This document shows positions 10,717 through 20,921 of a DNA stretch of 64,000 bases, piece after piece. The translations under genes and the position numbers were made by a program. The notes beneath the pieces were generated by a model, which saw only the letters and a list, made by a program, of their open reading frames with translations, made no database searches and had not been told where the DNA came from. Within the stretch, counting starts at the first letter, position 1; each line of letters begins with the position of its first letter. The DNA is taken from the NCBI RefSeq assembly GCF_011397635.1, contig NC_064756.1:37646133-37710132 (forward strand), read 5' to 3'. The DNA is from Epinephelus fuscoguttatus. Taxonomy: Eukaryota > Chordata > Actinopteri > Perciformes > Serranidae.

Positions 10717-10730
10717 GTCCCCCTTTTGGC
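10717..10730 (-). promoter_or_regulatory. Polypurine tract
   Basis: On the minus strand, GGCCAAAAGGGGGAC immediately precedes the 3' LTR, the position and composition of a plus-strand primer. Similar A-G runs recur near 10779 and 10844. Confidence 0.85.
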
Positions 10731-10998
10731 CTTATAGGACTGAGGCCACTTTTTTTTTTTAAGTCCCAATGTATCCAGGTCCCCCTTTTTAGGTCTTGTG
10801 ATTACTGCACTTTTTGTTTCTTTTGAAACTAAAAGTTATAACTCCCCCTTTTGGTCTCATACACATGAGACCACTCATACTTTGTCTTCTTCTGAATCTG
10901 AATCTGAATCTGTCGGCGGTTCCCCCCAATAGGGTGTCCATCTCCATTTGAGTCATCTGATACGGTGGGGGTTGTAGATGTTTTCTCCACTGCTGACA

Positions 10999-11896
10999 CT
11001 ATGATCCTTTCACAGAGAGACCGAACCACTTCTCGAAGATACCACCCAGGGGTTTATCAATGCCTGAGTGTTCATGCATTTCCTCAGAGAGCGTGCGCAG
11101 CCCTTCTAGCGCCTTAGTTACTGACCCGTCTGGAGCTGTCTTGTTTGGGATGAAGGTGCAGCAGAGGCCCTGGAACATAGAGCAGACACCCCCTTTCTCC
11201 GCCAAAAGCATGTCTAACGCAATTCGGTTCTGTACTGTCATCAGGGAGGTGGCTGCCAGTTGTTCAGAGAGTCCTCCAACTGCATCCCCAGTGCTGTTGG
11301 CCAGTCTAAGAACATTGTAATGCACATAATTAATTCTGTCCACATTTTTGTTAGGGGTGATGGGAAACAGTGCAGCTAATATGGGTATGTTTTCAAAACC
11401 AGCGGCCACTTGGTCAGCCAATTTGTACTGATCTGGGACCCCGCGTGGAACGCCTATGGCGTCTATATACGTGGTGGAGTCAGAGCCAATGTCAAACGTG
11501 TCTCTTTTCTTTTTGCTAGAACTGGCCTGGGAGGACCAGAGGCACTGCCAGTTGGACCAGTGCGCGCATGCCAGTCCAGATAGATGGCAGGGATAAACAG
11601 AGGGTTTTATCTCCACAGTTTATCACAGAACACAGGTCAAATTTAAATCCCATGGCTGTTCCCCTCGTATAGTTCAATGTGATGCCACCATACTTATCTA
11701 TGCAGCTGTCGGAAGGTCTGCCTGTTCCCGCGCTTCTTTTGGTTCGGTTTCGTGGTTGCTTTGTGGCTTTGTCTCTGGGGGAAGACTCAAAATATAACAG
11801 AGTTAAAACAATAACACAGGTTAACACAACAACTCCCAACACACACCACTTATGGTGGCGTGGTTCTAATCCTAATAATTCTAATAACAATTTCAT
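10999..11896 (-). pseudogene. env: Retroviral envelope, short and broken
   Basis: A first frame (11896-11516) starts with a hydrophobic segment at residues about 17-35, a signal or anchor-like helix. A second frame (to 10999) follows after a frameshift near 11.6 kb. It has a KKKR furin-type site (about 11502-11515), then the transmembrane ectodomain with a CX6CC motif (about 11159-11185) preceded by the heptad-rich region common to gamma-type envelopes. The surface part before the furin site is very short, and the frame stops (10999) where a membrane anchor should follow, so the anchor is lost or out of frame. The protein cannot act in entry as it stands. Whether the short surface region is a deletion or a family trait is open. 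Confidence 0.85.
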
Positions 11897-12147
11897 TTTT
11901 TTATTTTGTATTGCAAAAAGGTAAATATAAACGTGTAAAATATAAGAGTAAATATGGAGTGTAAATGTTGTGCAAGCGAGTCTTTCTTGTATCCTGGCTT
12001 TATATTACTCAAACGTACTCTGGGCAAAGTGTTGCTTCAAAGGAGCTTCAAATCTTCACATTGATCACAGGATATCTCTTCCGCACTTATGCTAAGCTAA
12101 ATGAATAAATGTCTGTGTGAATAAGCTGTGTGTTTGTTTTTTTTCTT
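11897..12147. other. Spacer between pol and env in the provirus
   Basis: AT-rich, with no coding signal. It may hold the env splice acceptor, which I could not place. Confidence 0.4.
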
Positions 12148-14391
12148 TTAATCTTTAGTGTCTCTTATGTCCTCCAGTGTTCGGGCAGGTGTCTCTGCCA
12201 CTGCACACTGACTCCAGTGATACCGTGTGTCACCTTTTCCCTGTAGTTTGACGGCGTGGGACAGCCGTTCCACGACTTTGTAGGGACCAGTCCACTTTGG
12301 CTCTGACCACTTTCGTTTGATCACCTTGAGCAGGACCCACTCTGATGTTGGGGGGTCTTTCCCTTCTGCTCCCTCCCGAGCTGTGGTCACCTGTTTGGAG
12401 AAAGCTGACACCAATGCTGTTAGTTGGTCATAATATGGTTTGTATTGCATAGGGCTTTCTATTTCTTCTGTAGTTTGGATCCCAGCTCCCGGTCCCGGGA
12501 GCTGGTGTCCTGTTTTTAGTTCATATGGCGTGAACCCTGTCAATGAATTCACTGAGCTCCTGATTGACATTAGAGCTAGGGGTAGAGCATCTACCCAGCT
12601 CATTTTAGATTGAGCACAGATTTTGCCTATTTTTCCCTTAATAGACTGGTTCATCCTTTCCACCTTGCCCTGTGACTGAGGATGATAGACTGTGCCAAAT
12701 GTGTGTTTTAGCCCCAATGCCTTCTCTACCTGCTGTAGGTCTTTGTTTTTAAAGTGAGTTCCGTTGTCAGATCTGATTCGTTTGGGGAACCCATGCCTGG
12801 GGATATATTGATTTATCAGAAATTTGATTACTGTTTTTGCATCCTCTGATTTGGCAGGTATGGCTTCTGGCCAGCCGGTGTATGCATCCACCGCCACCAG
12901 AAGATACCTGTGCCCTCCCACTCTTTCTATCATATCTGTGTAGTCAATAATGACCTCTTGACCCGGGAGTTTAGGGAGAGGAAATTTCCCTTGGTGTGGT
13001 TTCACTGTGGGTCTGACATTATATTCTGTACATATTTTACATTCTCTGATGTGATTCTCAATCATGGCTGGCAGAAAAGGGTGCCACCAATGAGTGAGAC
13101 CTTGCACCATCTGCACCTTTCCACAATGAGTCACCCCGTGAGCCTCCTGGAGGACTGATCTCATCAGCCCTGGGGGTAGCACTGGTCTTCCGTCCGGAGA
13201 CCTCCACATACCCTCTGTTCTCACTGCTCCTCTCTCTTTCCAGACTGTAAGCTCCTGTGGAGAAGCTTTCTGCTGCTCTGCTATTAACATATTTACATCA
13301 CAAGGTGGCAGGAGGTCATGTACTGTTTTCTCTGTTTGTAGCATGATATACTGTGGACTATATCCTGCCTTTCTCTTGGCTGCCATGTCTGCAGCCTCAT
13401 TTCCCCTAGCGATAGCTGTCCCTGCTTTATCATGGCCCTTACACTTAATGACTGCTACCTGTGCTGGCTTCATCAGAGCCTCCTGTAGCCTCTTCATATC
13501 TTTTTTGTGTTTAATGGGGGTTTTTGCTGCTGTTAAAAAAACAGATCTGATCCACTGTGTCATTTCCACATGGATTGCTCCTACAACATATGCAGAGTCT
13601 GCGTAGATGTTCACTCTCTTCCCTTCTGACCATTCTAGAGCTGCAATCATTGCCTGGAGCTCAGCCAACTGCGAGGACTCTTTCCCTGTCACCCTTTCCG
13701 TGAGGACTTCTTCAAACCCTGTTTCTGTCTGTCTCACCACTGCATATGCTGCTTTCAGTCCCTCAGTTGGATGCCTGAAACAGCATCCGTCTGTGAACAG
13801 TGTTTCCTCTGCGTTAGTCAGGGGCTTCGCCTGCAAATCTTCTCTCACCCTGGTGTCTTTCTGCACCTTTTCCTCACACCTGTGTGGCTTGCCCTCTCCC
13901 ATGTTATCTGCCATGTTTACACCTTCATGTGTGAATGTTATGTGTGGTGCATTTAAGATCTTTTCCAGTCTCGTCTGTCTGAGTGATGTCATAGTAAATG
14001 CCGCTGAGTTTACATATGCCACTATGCTGTGCGTTGTTAGTACCGTCAGTGCGTGTCCCATCACTATGTGTTCTATTTTCTGCAAAATTTTTGCCACTCC
14101 TGCTGCATGTCGTGTGCACAGTGGGTGTCTATCCTCGGTTGGATTTAAGAATATGCTTACATACATCAGCGCCTGTCTGCCTCCCCCTTTTTTCTGAAAA
14201 AGCACACCAGAGGTGGTGTGTGTCTTTTCAGAAACGTCAAGAAAAAACGGTAGGTTGTAGTCGGGGATGGCTAGATCAGTGGCAGTAGAGAGTGCCTGTT
14301 TGAGGGAGTTAAATGAGGTTTCAGCATCAGTGGTCCATACCAGGGGAGCAGTAAGATTGCGCATGCCCTGTGCATTAACCATGGCACGCAA
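12148..14391 (-). CDS. pol: Retroviral RNase H and integrase (3' pol)
   Basis: This open frame has 747 codons with no stop. Order: the RT connection, RNase H (LFTDGCC, AELQAM, IYADSAYVV, GNEAADMA give the acidic catalytic set), an HHCC zinc domain (AHGVTH ... CKIC), then the integrase core with IIDYTD, SDNGTHF and HPQSQGKVE. The last two acidic residues are separated by 35 residues, the D35E spacing. The C-terminus has WTGPYKVVE, typical of gamma-type integrases. The ATG at 14391 is not a true start, because the frame is the 3' part of pol cut off from RT by frameshifts near 14.4 and 14.6 kb. Its completeness contrasts with the broken parts around it. Confidence 0.95.
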   Translation of the reverse strand: MRAMVNAQGMRNLTAPLVWTTDAETSFNSLKQALSTATDLAIPDYNLPFFLDVSEKTHTTSGVLFQKKGGGRQALMYVSIFLNPTEDRHPLCTRHAAGVAKILQKIEHIVMGHALTVLTTHSIVAYVNSAAFTMTSLRQTRLEKILNAPHITFTHEGVNMADNMGEGKPHRCEEKVQKDTRVREDLQAKPLTNAEETLFTDGCCFRHPTEGLKAAYAVVRQTETGFEEVLTERVTGKESSQLAELQAMIAALEWSEGKRVNIYADSAYVVGAIHVEMTQWIRSVFLTAAKTPIKHKKDMKRLQEALMKPAQVAVIKCKGHDKAGTAIARGNEAADMAAKRKAGYSPQYIMLQTEKTVHDLLPPCDVNMLIAEQQKASPQELTVWKERGAVRTEGMWRSPDGRPVLPPGLMRSVLQEAHGVTHCGKVQMVQGLTHWWHPFLPAMIENHIRECKICTEYNVRPTVKPHQGKFPLPKLPGQEVIIDYTDMIERVGGHRYLLVAVDAYTGWPEAIPAKSEDAKTVIKFLINQYIPRHGFPKRIRSDNGTHFKNKDLQQVEKALGLKHTFGTVYHPQSQGKVERMNQSIKGKIGKICAQSKMSWVDALPLALMSIRSSVNSLTGFTPYELKTGHQLPGPGAGIQTTEEIESPMQYKPYYDQLTALVSAFSKQVTTAREGAEGKDPPTSEWVLLKVIKRKWSEPKWTGPYKVVERLSHAVKLQGKGDTRYHWSQCAVAETPARTLEDIRDTKD

Positions 14392-14620
14392 AGGATGGGC
14401 TTGCTGTACCCTGTGAGGCCCAAAAATGACAACATGTCTTTCACGGTGTGTGGTTTTGGGTGATGCAGAATCGATTCCCTGTGTGACGGGGACACAACCG
14501 TGCCCTTAGTCGACACTATGCGACCCAGGAACGAGACCTGCTGCCTACAGCATTGTAGCTTGGTTTTAGAGACTTTGAACCCTGTGTGGTGTAGGCGTAG
14601 TAAGACAGAGCGTGTGGCCT
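14271..14620 (-). pseudogene. pol: pol segment linking RT to RNase H, frameshifted
   Basis: A third frame carries the RT thumb region with SFLGLTGYS (frame 14516-14271). It sits between the YVDD-bearing frame and the RNase H frame, so at least two frameshifts separate RT from RNase H. Confidence 0.8.
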
Positions 14621-15364
14621 CTAGGCAGGTGGAGGGATCGGGTGGATGATATCATCAACGTACTGGATTACCACAACCCCTTCTGGTAGTGACAATTCGG
14701 CCAGCTGCTGTTTGAGAACCTGATTGAAAAGACCAGGTGACAGGATGAGACCCTGTGGGAGGCGGGTGTAACATAGCTGTCTACCACGATGAGTGAATGA
14801 GAAAATGTTGCGAAGGGGCGGCGCGAGAGGTAGGCAGAAAAAGGCGTTCGCAAGGTCTATACAGGAAAACCACTTATGTTCTGGCGACAGGCTAGACATG
14901 GCGGTGTATGGGTTTGGCACTGGTACTGTGGGCGTGGAGATTACTGCGTTAATGCGTCTGAGATCATGCACCATGCAATATTTGCCTGTATTCTGTTTCT
15001 CTACAGGAAGAATGGGTGTGTTCCAGCTGGAGTTTGAGGCCTCCAACACTCCAGCCTGTAACAGACCCTCTATAGTATCTGCAATACCAGCCTCAGCTGC
15101 TGGCTTGTGGCGATACTGATTCTGCCAAATTGGTGTCCAATCATTTAACTCAAATGTAATGGGGGTGACCTGTGCACAGTAGCCCACATCGGTGGGTCCA
15201 GAAGACCAGAGAGAGTCAGGAAGTGTGTGTAACATGTGTTCTGCGTCTGGATGGTCAGTCTTTTCCCTAACATGAAACCTCTCTATCTGTCGGTGTTCCA
15301 GGATCGCCTTGTCTGTAGCTCCCTGCCTGATGCGATATGCTTTCTCAGAGGGTGAGAAATCCAC
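14621..15364 (-). pseudogene. pol: Retroviral reverse transcriptase
   Basis: The frame holds the RT fingers and palm: WNTPILPVEKQ, MVHDLRRIN, FSCIDLANAFF, RLPQGLILSPGLFNQ and the active-site QYVDD. It leaves frame a few codons after YVDD. An in-frame stop lies upstream at about 15365, separating it from the frame toward protease. Confidence 0.95.
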
Positions 15365-15397
15365 CTAAGGAATTTGGGTGCGGATCCAATCAGTGAG

Positions 15398-15860
15398 TTA
15401 CATTAACCTCTTACACATAGGACCCAAGTCTTTGGCCTGATGTTTTGCATGGATTGCCAGAGATATGTGAGGGGAGGCTTCTTCCTCCCCCTCATACCAC
15501 TGTTGCTGTTCTGAAGCGAGGTCAACAGCTGCAGCCACTCCCTCATTACCCACCAGTATACAGGACGACTGTATATCCCACCTGTGACCTTCAATTTCGT
15601 TATAAAATGCCTGCTGATACATCTCATCCCCTTTTCTATCATAATAAAGTGGGGAGTGGTTTTGTGAGCGGCAGATTTTCTGATTGACACGAGAACCCAG
15701 TTAATTCAACCGCTGATGATGACATGTGAATAGCAGATACAGGGAGGTTTAATGTGGAATACCGTGCCCCCGTGTCCAACATGAAAGGCAGTTCTTGATT
15801 CAGTACTTTCAGTCGCAGGTAGGGGTCTGCCAGCCCCTCCCGCGTAGGGGTTCTTGGGCC
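15398..15860 (-). pseudogene. pro: Retroviral aspartic protease and pro-pol linker
   Basis: In the frame that continues from the region after gag, LDTGA (plus-strand 15765-15779) followed by RYSTLN marks the protease active site. A TGA just upstream (about 15872) and a frame change near 15.65 kb break it. The linker frame 15622-15398 then leads, through stops, to RT. The protease frame is offset by one relative to gag. Confidence 0.8.
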
Positions 15861-16062
15861 CCGTCAATATCCTTGGGAATCTTCCCAGGTCATCAGAGGA
15901 TATTGACCCTGCGGAGCGACAGTGGCATTGGGTGCTTGATGCACATAATCTTGATAACCTCCCCTGTGCGGTCCCTGATATCCGCCTCTGAGGGGGTCTA
16001 TTTCCGCCACCCCTGGGAGGTCTGAGCTGCCCGCCTTGCATCCGGTGCATCCTGTCCTCCAA

Positions 16063-16878
16063 TCACTCGGGGTCAGCGTTACATGAATAGGTCTGGTGTG
16101 GACAGCGTTCCCGCCAATGCGATAGGTCTCCACAAAGGAAGCACCCCCCATTACCCTGACCCCCTCTTGGGCCGCCACGATTTCCCCCCCTGCCTCTGAA
16201 TCTTCCTGTACCACCTCGGGAGCCGCTCCAATGGGGAGGGAGATGGTCTACTCCCTCAGGGGTTGGAAAAAGATCTGGGGTAACTGTGGGTGATGGCTGA
16301 GGCTGCTGAATCATTTGATTGTTTGATTTTTTGTCTTTTTTCACATCGTTCGTTTTACGACGTGCATCCTCCAATTGAAGTTTGAGCAGCTGAACCTGTG
16401 CTGAGTCTGTGTTTTCCTTCTCTTCCGCCTGCTTAGCTCTGTGTTTTTTCATGTGGTGTGTGAGGTGTTTCTCCCACTGTTCAGTGGAACAGCCAGGAAG
16501 GTTAGGATTGTTGTCTAATGATTCTTTTACCTTCGTGGGCAGTCCCTCTAACACAGCCTTTCTGAACAGGGTGGTTTGTAGGTCACAAGACCCTGAGTGT
16601 ACTCCAGCCACATCTACCCATGTGTTCTTACATCTGCTAAGGAATGTTGCGACGTTTTCGTCAGGTTTGATGTGAAAAGTGAGCGTGTGCATGGCGCCAG
16701 ACGGAATGGGAAACTGTTGTCGCATGGCCTGACCGATAGCAGTGGCATGGTGGGCGAATGGCTCTTTATCCGCTAAATTAACTGTTTTTGCCAACGTCTC
16801 AAGAGCAGTTAAATCCCAGCTGGAGAGCTGTTGTCCCAATAGCGCCCTCCAGTCCCCTAATGCTAATTTGTGACCCAT
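16063..16878 (-). CDS. gag: Retroviral Gag
   Basis: A 271-codon frame starts MGHKLALGDW. It includes a capsid-like segment (about residues 60-130), a charged coiled region (residues about 145-190), a glycine/arginine-rich stretch, and one zinc knuckle, CFLCGDLSHWRERC (C-X2-C-X4-H-X4-C), near the C-terminus. At 271 residues it is short for a full gag of this group. The matrix part appears reduced, since there is no N-terminal PPxY seen and no serine or threonine at position 6 for a typical myristoylation signal. Confidence 0.9.
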   Translation of the reverse strand: MGHKLALGDWRALLGQQLSSWDLTALETLAKTVNLADKEPFAHHATAIGQAMRQQFPIPSGAMHTLTFHIKPDENVATFLSRCKNTWVDVAGVHSGSCDLQTTLFRKAVLEGLPTKVKESLDNNPNLPGCSTEQWEKHLTHHMKKHRAKQAEEKENTDSAQVQLLKLQLEDARRKTNDVKKDKKSNNQMIQQPQPSPTVTPDLFPTPEGVDHLPPHWSGSRGGTGRFRGRGGNRGGPRGGQGNGGCFLCGDLSHWRERCPHQTYSCNADPE

Positions 16879-17092
16879 GGTCTGTTTACAGAAATGCTCC
16901 CCTGCCCGCAGAACTCTGTAACCTCTTTTTTGTGTTGTAACAATCTACACAAAGGTCTTTCAACCTCAGACAACCCGTGTCTTCAGACTATATTCTCAGC
17001 TGTCCAAGGGGCAACCTTATGGGTTCCCCCCCGAGCTTATCCACCTCAGGACACTCGTCTTTTTCTTTTTTAGAGATTAGATGGAAAACCTA

Positions 17093-17305
17093 ATCTCAGG
17101 GCTTTTCACCCGACTATGTTTCATATTTAGGAGTCAAATTTATGATTTGCTCCAGGGCCTTACACCCGACTATGTTTCATATTTAGGAGTCAAATTTATG
17201 ATTTGCTCCAGGGCCTTTCACCCTGTCCTGTCGAGGTGTTGACTATGTTTCGTATTTAGGAGTCAAATTTATGATTTGCTCCAGGGCCTTTCACCCTGTC
17301 CCGGG
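17093..17305. repeat. Tandem repeat in the proviral leader
   Basis: Three copies of a unit containing GACTATGTTTCATATTTAGG and TGATTTGCTCCAGGGCCTT begin at 17112, 17168 and 17241 (spacings 56 and 73). They lie in the untranslated leader between primer site and gag, where packaging or translation-control elements sit in retroviruses (inference). Confidence 0.95.
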
Positions 17306-17519
17306 GCATTTCACTTTTGTTTTGTTTTAATTTTATTCCTTTACATTTTAGACTAGGAGACTTTAGTACAATGACAACACAAGTTTTAGTGTTTCCAATT
17401 GCAGAACTTCGATAAAACAGGCGTCTACTTACCTTCTTTATAGGCCACGGCAAGTGTTGTCACGATACTGCTGTCCTCCGCTGTTGAATGTCTTTTATCC
17501 CGTCAATCCTCCGGCTTCA

Positions 17520-17537
17520 ATCACGTCGGGGTCACCA
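17520..17537 (-). promoter_or_regulatory. Primer binding site, tRNA-Trp type
   Basis: On the minus strand TGGTGACCCCGACGTGAT lies three bases after the 5' LTR. It is the sequence used by avian leukosis-type viruses to bind tRNA-Trp, so this family primes from the same tRNA. Confidence 0.9.
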
Positions 17538-17540
17538 AAT

Positions 17541-18198
17541 TGATGGACTTGGGGCTCATCCTACTCTCTAATGTGCTATGTGTGAGCTCAGTCCTGCGTG
17601 TTCTTTAATGAAGCAATAGGAGAAGATGTTCGGTCTCAGTTAATGTAGTTTATTAAGCCGTAAAGGAATAAAATTACAGAGCTCTGGGTCTCAACTTCAC
17701 GTCCCTGACGAACAACAAAGGTATGTCAGTTCACGAAGTCTGACCTCCTGTCCTTTCCCTGACCCAGTATATTTGAGCGTAACAGAGTGTCATTGTGCAC
17801 GCAAGGCGTTGTCCTCTTCTCATTGGCAGTTCCACTTCCTCCTTCACCACACCATGCCCCTGCCTCGTGTTAATCTGACTCCTTCCCGCTGGCGGTAGGG
17901 GCGTGGTTCCTGTTTTGAAAGACAAGAGAACAACACAACTCCCTACACGTGCTGTACCTTACTATGTGTACATCACTTTCTATTCTTTTTACCATATATG
18001 AAACTAATTATCTAAGCATTGCGGTATGTGCTCCTCAGACTTCATGTCTCTTCCTCTCCTGTACTTCTCCACTTCTGCAAAGCAAACACATTCAGATCAG
18101 CTGAAATCATCTCAGTATTCTCATTGTTCACACATCTAAAACTTATATAGTGAAACACAACTGATAGTAAAACACATAAAATCATTCTATTCCCAACA
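17541..18198 (-). repeat. 5' LTR of the endogenous retrovirus
   Basis: 658 bp, nearly identical to the 3' LTR. Differences include A/G at the 10.18/17.63-kb pair and C/T in the CACGCC/CATGCC pair. It holds the same TATA-like and AATAAA signals. Confidence 0.95.
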
Positions 18199-18300
18199 GG
18201 TACCACGGAAACAATGCCAATGTAAAGTCAGTTAGGATCCTTTGTCATGGTGGACAAACGAATTCCCTGGTTCAACAACGTCATGCAATGGGCATTGGTT
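18199..18300 (+). mobile_element. Fragment of the 60.9-63.8 kb transposon family
   Basis: ACCACGGAAACAATGCCAAT and the next 80 bases match 61031-61110 in the same orientation, so the provirus abuts a fragment of that element's terminal repeat. 18301-18778 shows only (AAT)-rich sequence. Confidence 0.85.
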
Positions 18301-18778
18301 AATGTTGTTTTCTAGTTTAGAAAACTTTATTTTATCGCTATTTTTATTGTCATTTGACTGAATTTATTATGGTGCATTAGTATGATTGTTGGTTCTCTAA
18401 AAACATTGAACTGTGTGTGATATAACTGTCATTTTGATGTAATGAGGTAGTTAGATTATAGTTAATAGAGGATCAACTGTTCCCCTTACGTTATTAAAAT
18501 GGCAAATATATTCCTCTTTTATAATTTCACCTCATTAACAATAATAATAACAATAATAATAACATGATTATGATGATAATGACTGTGAAGACCACTCCCT
18601 CCGCATTGGAATGACGAATTTGATATTATGACAATGCTCACCCGTGGTTCATGTGACTTTTTGCTTTAATGTGAATTTACATACAATTCTGTTTGATATG
18701 CTTTGAAATTGTGTGAATACTAGGGCTCCAACATCATCTGTATAAAATAAATATTTGTGGTTGCATGTACATTGTTGC

Positions 18779-19320
18779 TAGGGTGACCATATTTTGATTT
18801 CCAAAAAAGACGACACTCGGCCGGCCATGACATAGCCTACTTAAATGATACTCGCAGTTTACTCAAAGATGCCTTATCATTTTAATATATTTAAAATTTA
18901 TATGTATGGATAGAAAATTCAGTTATATTACAAAATAACATCTCTTAAAGACAGAAATTCAGATAGGCCCCAATAGGGGACACATACACACACTAGAGTG
19001 TGGCGATCTGAGCCCGGGTTTGGTCAAAAATGTAGCTATAAATTGTATTCGGGCTTGGGTCAGATTCGGTCAGCTTTCAGTGAAAATGTAGTGTAAAAAT
19101 AAATAAAATCCTATTGTCTGTCCTGTTTATTGCTTGAGCTCTGTTATTTACATGACAACATCTGAACATAACACACACAGACACACATTGGCTGTTTGTT
19201 TCTACCTCTCCCCTCGCTGGAAGTCTCGGACCTCCAAGTTTCAGTCGTTACCATGTCATTATAAATACAGTGTATACACATACATATAACACATAACATA
19301 GCGTTAGTGGAAAGTGAATG
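18779..19320. repeat. Dispersed repeat, paired with 44.09-44.72 kb
   Basis: It begins TAGGGTGACCATATTTTGA, a typical transposon end. It contains GTCAGCTTTCAGTGAAAATG through TCGCTGGAAGTC, which recurs at 44.09-44.25 kb, whose right end GGACGTTTGGTCAGCCTAAC resembles the inverted end. A non-autonomous DNA element is likely, but the family is unknown. Confidence 0.65.
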
Positions 19321-19524
19321 GATGATGTTAAACAGTTCACGGACCTGCAGCGTGATTGTCTTATGTTGAGAGTTCAAGGTACAGTGAATGACTCATTTAT
19401 TGTTGTTCAAAATGCTGACTACATGGGGCAGAAAACTTTTCCTCAGCCTCTGTCCGTGCCTTTAGCCTGGAGAAGTGTTATGGAGCCCTCTATAGTTCCA
19501 AACATTCCACCCCGTTTATTTCAA

Positions 19525-19552
19525 TGGCCGCATGGCGAGAAACTCCTGAGGT
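19525..19552 (+). other. Possible very short first exon
   Basis: MAAWRETPE is encoded from an ATG in a GC-richer pocket and ends at a donor (GAG then GTAAGG). A longer frame from 19318 ends at the same donor. No downstream exon was found, so this is weak. Confidence 0.2.
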
Positions 19553-20712
19553 AAGGTGATGAAATATGGACCAATTTTAAGTCATTACGTGTGTTTATTA
19601 TATTGGAGGTCCTTTATTATGTAGATATCGATTGATTTTTTTGTATGTTCACAATGTAATTATGTTTTTTTGAGTCAGGAATGATGATCGATTTTCAGCC
19701 ATTGCCTGCTAGTTCGTTAGCTCGACGTCGCCAGCTGTGGAGGTTTAGCACCTAAGTGTTCCTGTTTGATTAATGAATCACAGACAAATCACGTATAGTT
19801 GGGATGATTAGTAACGGGTTTTATTTAGATTTTATCATCTGAACCTGACGGTGTTAGCTAAGGGTAACGTTAATAGGATGTGTTAGCTTTTATTAGGTTT
19901 CTCAACTGTTCCATAAGAAGATAATGTAGGACAGGCGCACATACTTCTGCCTGAGCCTTTATCAAATACCTAATGTATATTCTTTTTATGTTTACGTAAG
20001 AGTGTTGTTATCTTATAATTTAATTCCTGTTTATATGTATGCCGTGTGATGACAGACTAAAATAGGACTACTACTTCACTACTACTACTACTTCTGTCAG
20101 CATTTAAGGCATATGTTATGTTTAACTTGGAGATGTCACAGTCACACTATAGAGGCTAGACAGCTTAAAAATGCTGTTTCAGCTTGTCTTTGAATGTTTC
20201 ATTCATAAACTTAATCGTACAAGACCAAAACATTGCACAGTGGTTTAAACACTACGAGTATATCACAACACCTGTTACCACTGAATTAATGATACTGTTT
20301 ACCTCTGATTTAAAAATATTACATGTTTATATGGAACTTTGAGTTTAATTATTTTAAATTGTGTCGTTTAGGTGATCCTGAAAGAGCCCTGTGAAGTTTC
20401 TGCTGTCAAAAGACCCCACAAGTGAGGTAGCTAGAAATTACATGAGCAACAAATTATTTTGTGGCTGTTCCTTTTCTTAGTTGTGTATGTGTATCATGTT
20501 TTCTTCTTGCAGGGTTTGCTGTTCCTAAAGCTATGCCTTTTCCAGCTCCAGGGATGGGAACAAAGTGACCACCCTTTGTTGAGTCACTTTTTGATTCGAA
20601 AGCATATGTCATCATCTACTTGTCTTGCTTTTCTTTTATCAGAGTACAGTGGGCGTATTTGAATGTGTGTGTCTGTCTCACAGGTCCGAGGTTCTCCGGC
20701 CCAAGGTTTCTA
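19553..20712. other. No gene seen
   Basis: AT-rich sequence without coding frames above background, apart from short chance frames. Confidence 0.5.
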
Positions 20713-20880
20713 GTCAATTCAATTCAATTCAATTCAATTTAATTTAATTTATTTGAACAGACAGTGCAAGTTAATGAAAATCAACAGATTATTTAAACGA
20801 GACAGTTTCAACCCGTTGTTCCTTGCAGATACTCCTTGGGTAGACGAGGATAAATCCTGCTCCCCTCATCCTTGACCTGC
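20713..20880 (-). mobile_element. LINE 3' end with (AATTG)n tail, minus strand
   Basis: A TCAATTCAATTCAATTCAAT array followed by TTTATTTGAACAGACAGTGC reads as the reverse complement of a LINE 3' end carrying a short tandem tail. Confidence 0.6.
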
Positions 20881-20921
20881 AAATAGAAAAATAATTTATT
20901 TTCCTGCTCCTCTAACACAAC

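Larger units (their letters stand above)
10058..18198 (-). mobile_element. Endogenous retrovirus, class-I-like, full length
   Basis: An 8.1-kb provirus in reverse orientation. In transcription order it has 5' LTR (18198-17541), primer site, leader, gag, protease, RT, RNase H, integrase, env, polypurine tract and 3' LTR (10716-10058). By eye the LTRs differ at about ten positions, plus a cluster in their last 22 bases, so the insertion looks fairly recent. Several frameshifts and stops make it defective. The right flank (18199 on) is a fragment of the transposon seen whole at 60.9-63.8 kb, while the left flank is unrelated, and no target duplication is visible. Integrase and env motifs point to a gamma/epsilon-type relative. 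Confidence 0.95.

Noticed and set aside
13607..14197. 196-codon plus-strand frame within the provirus
   Set aside because: It is the antisense shadow of the RNase H frame.
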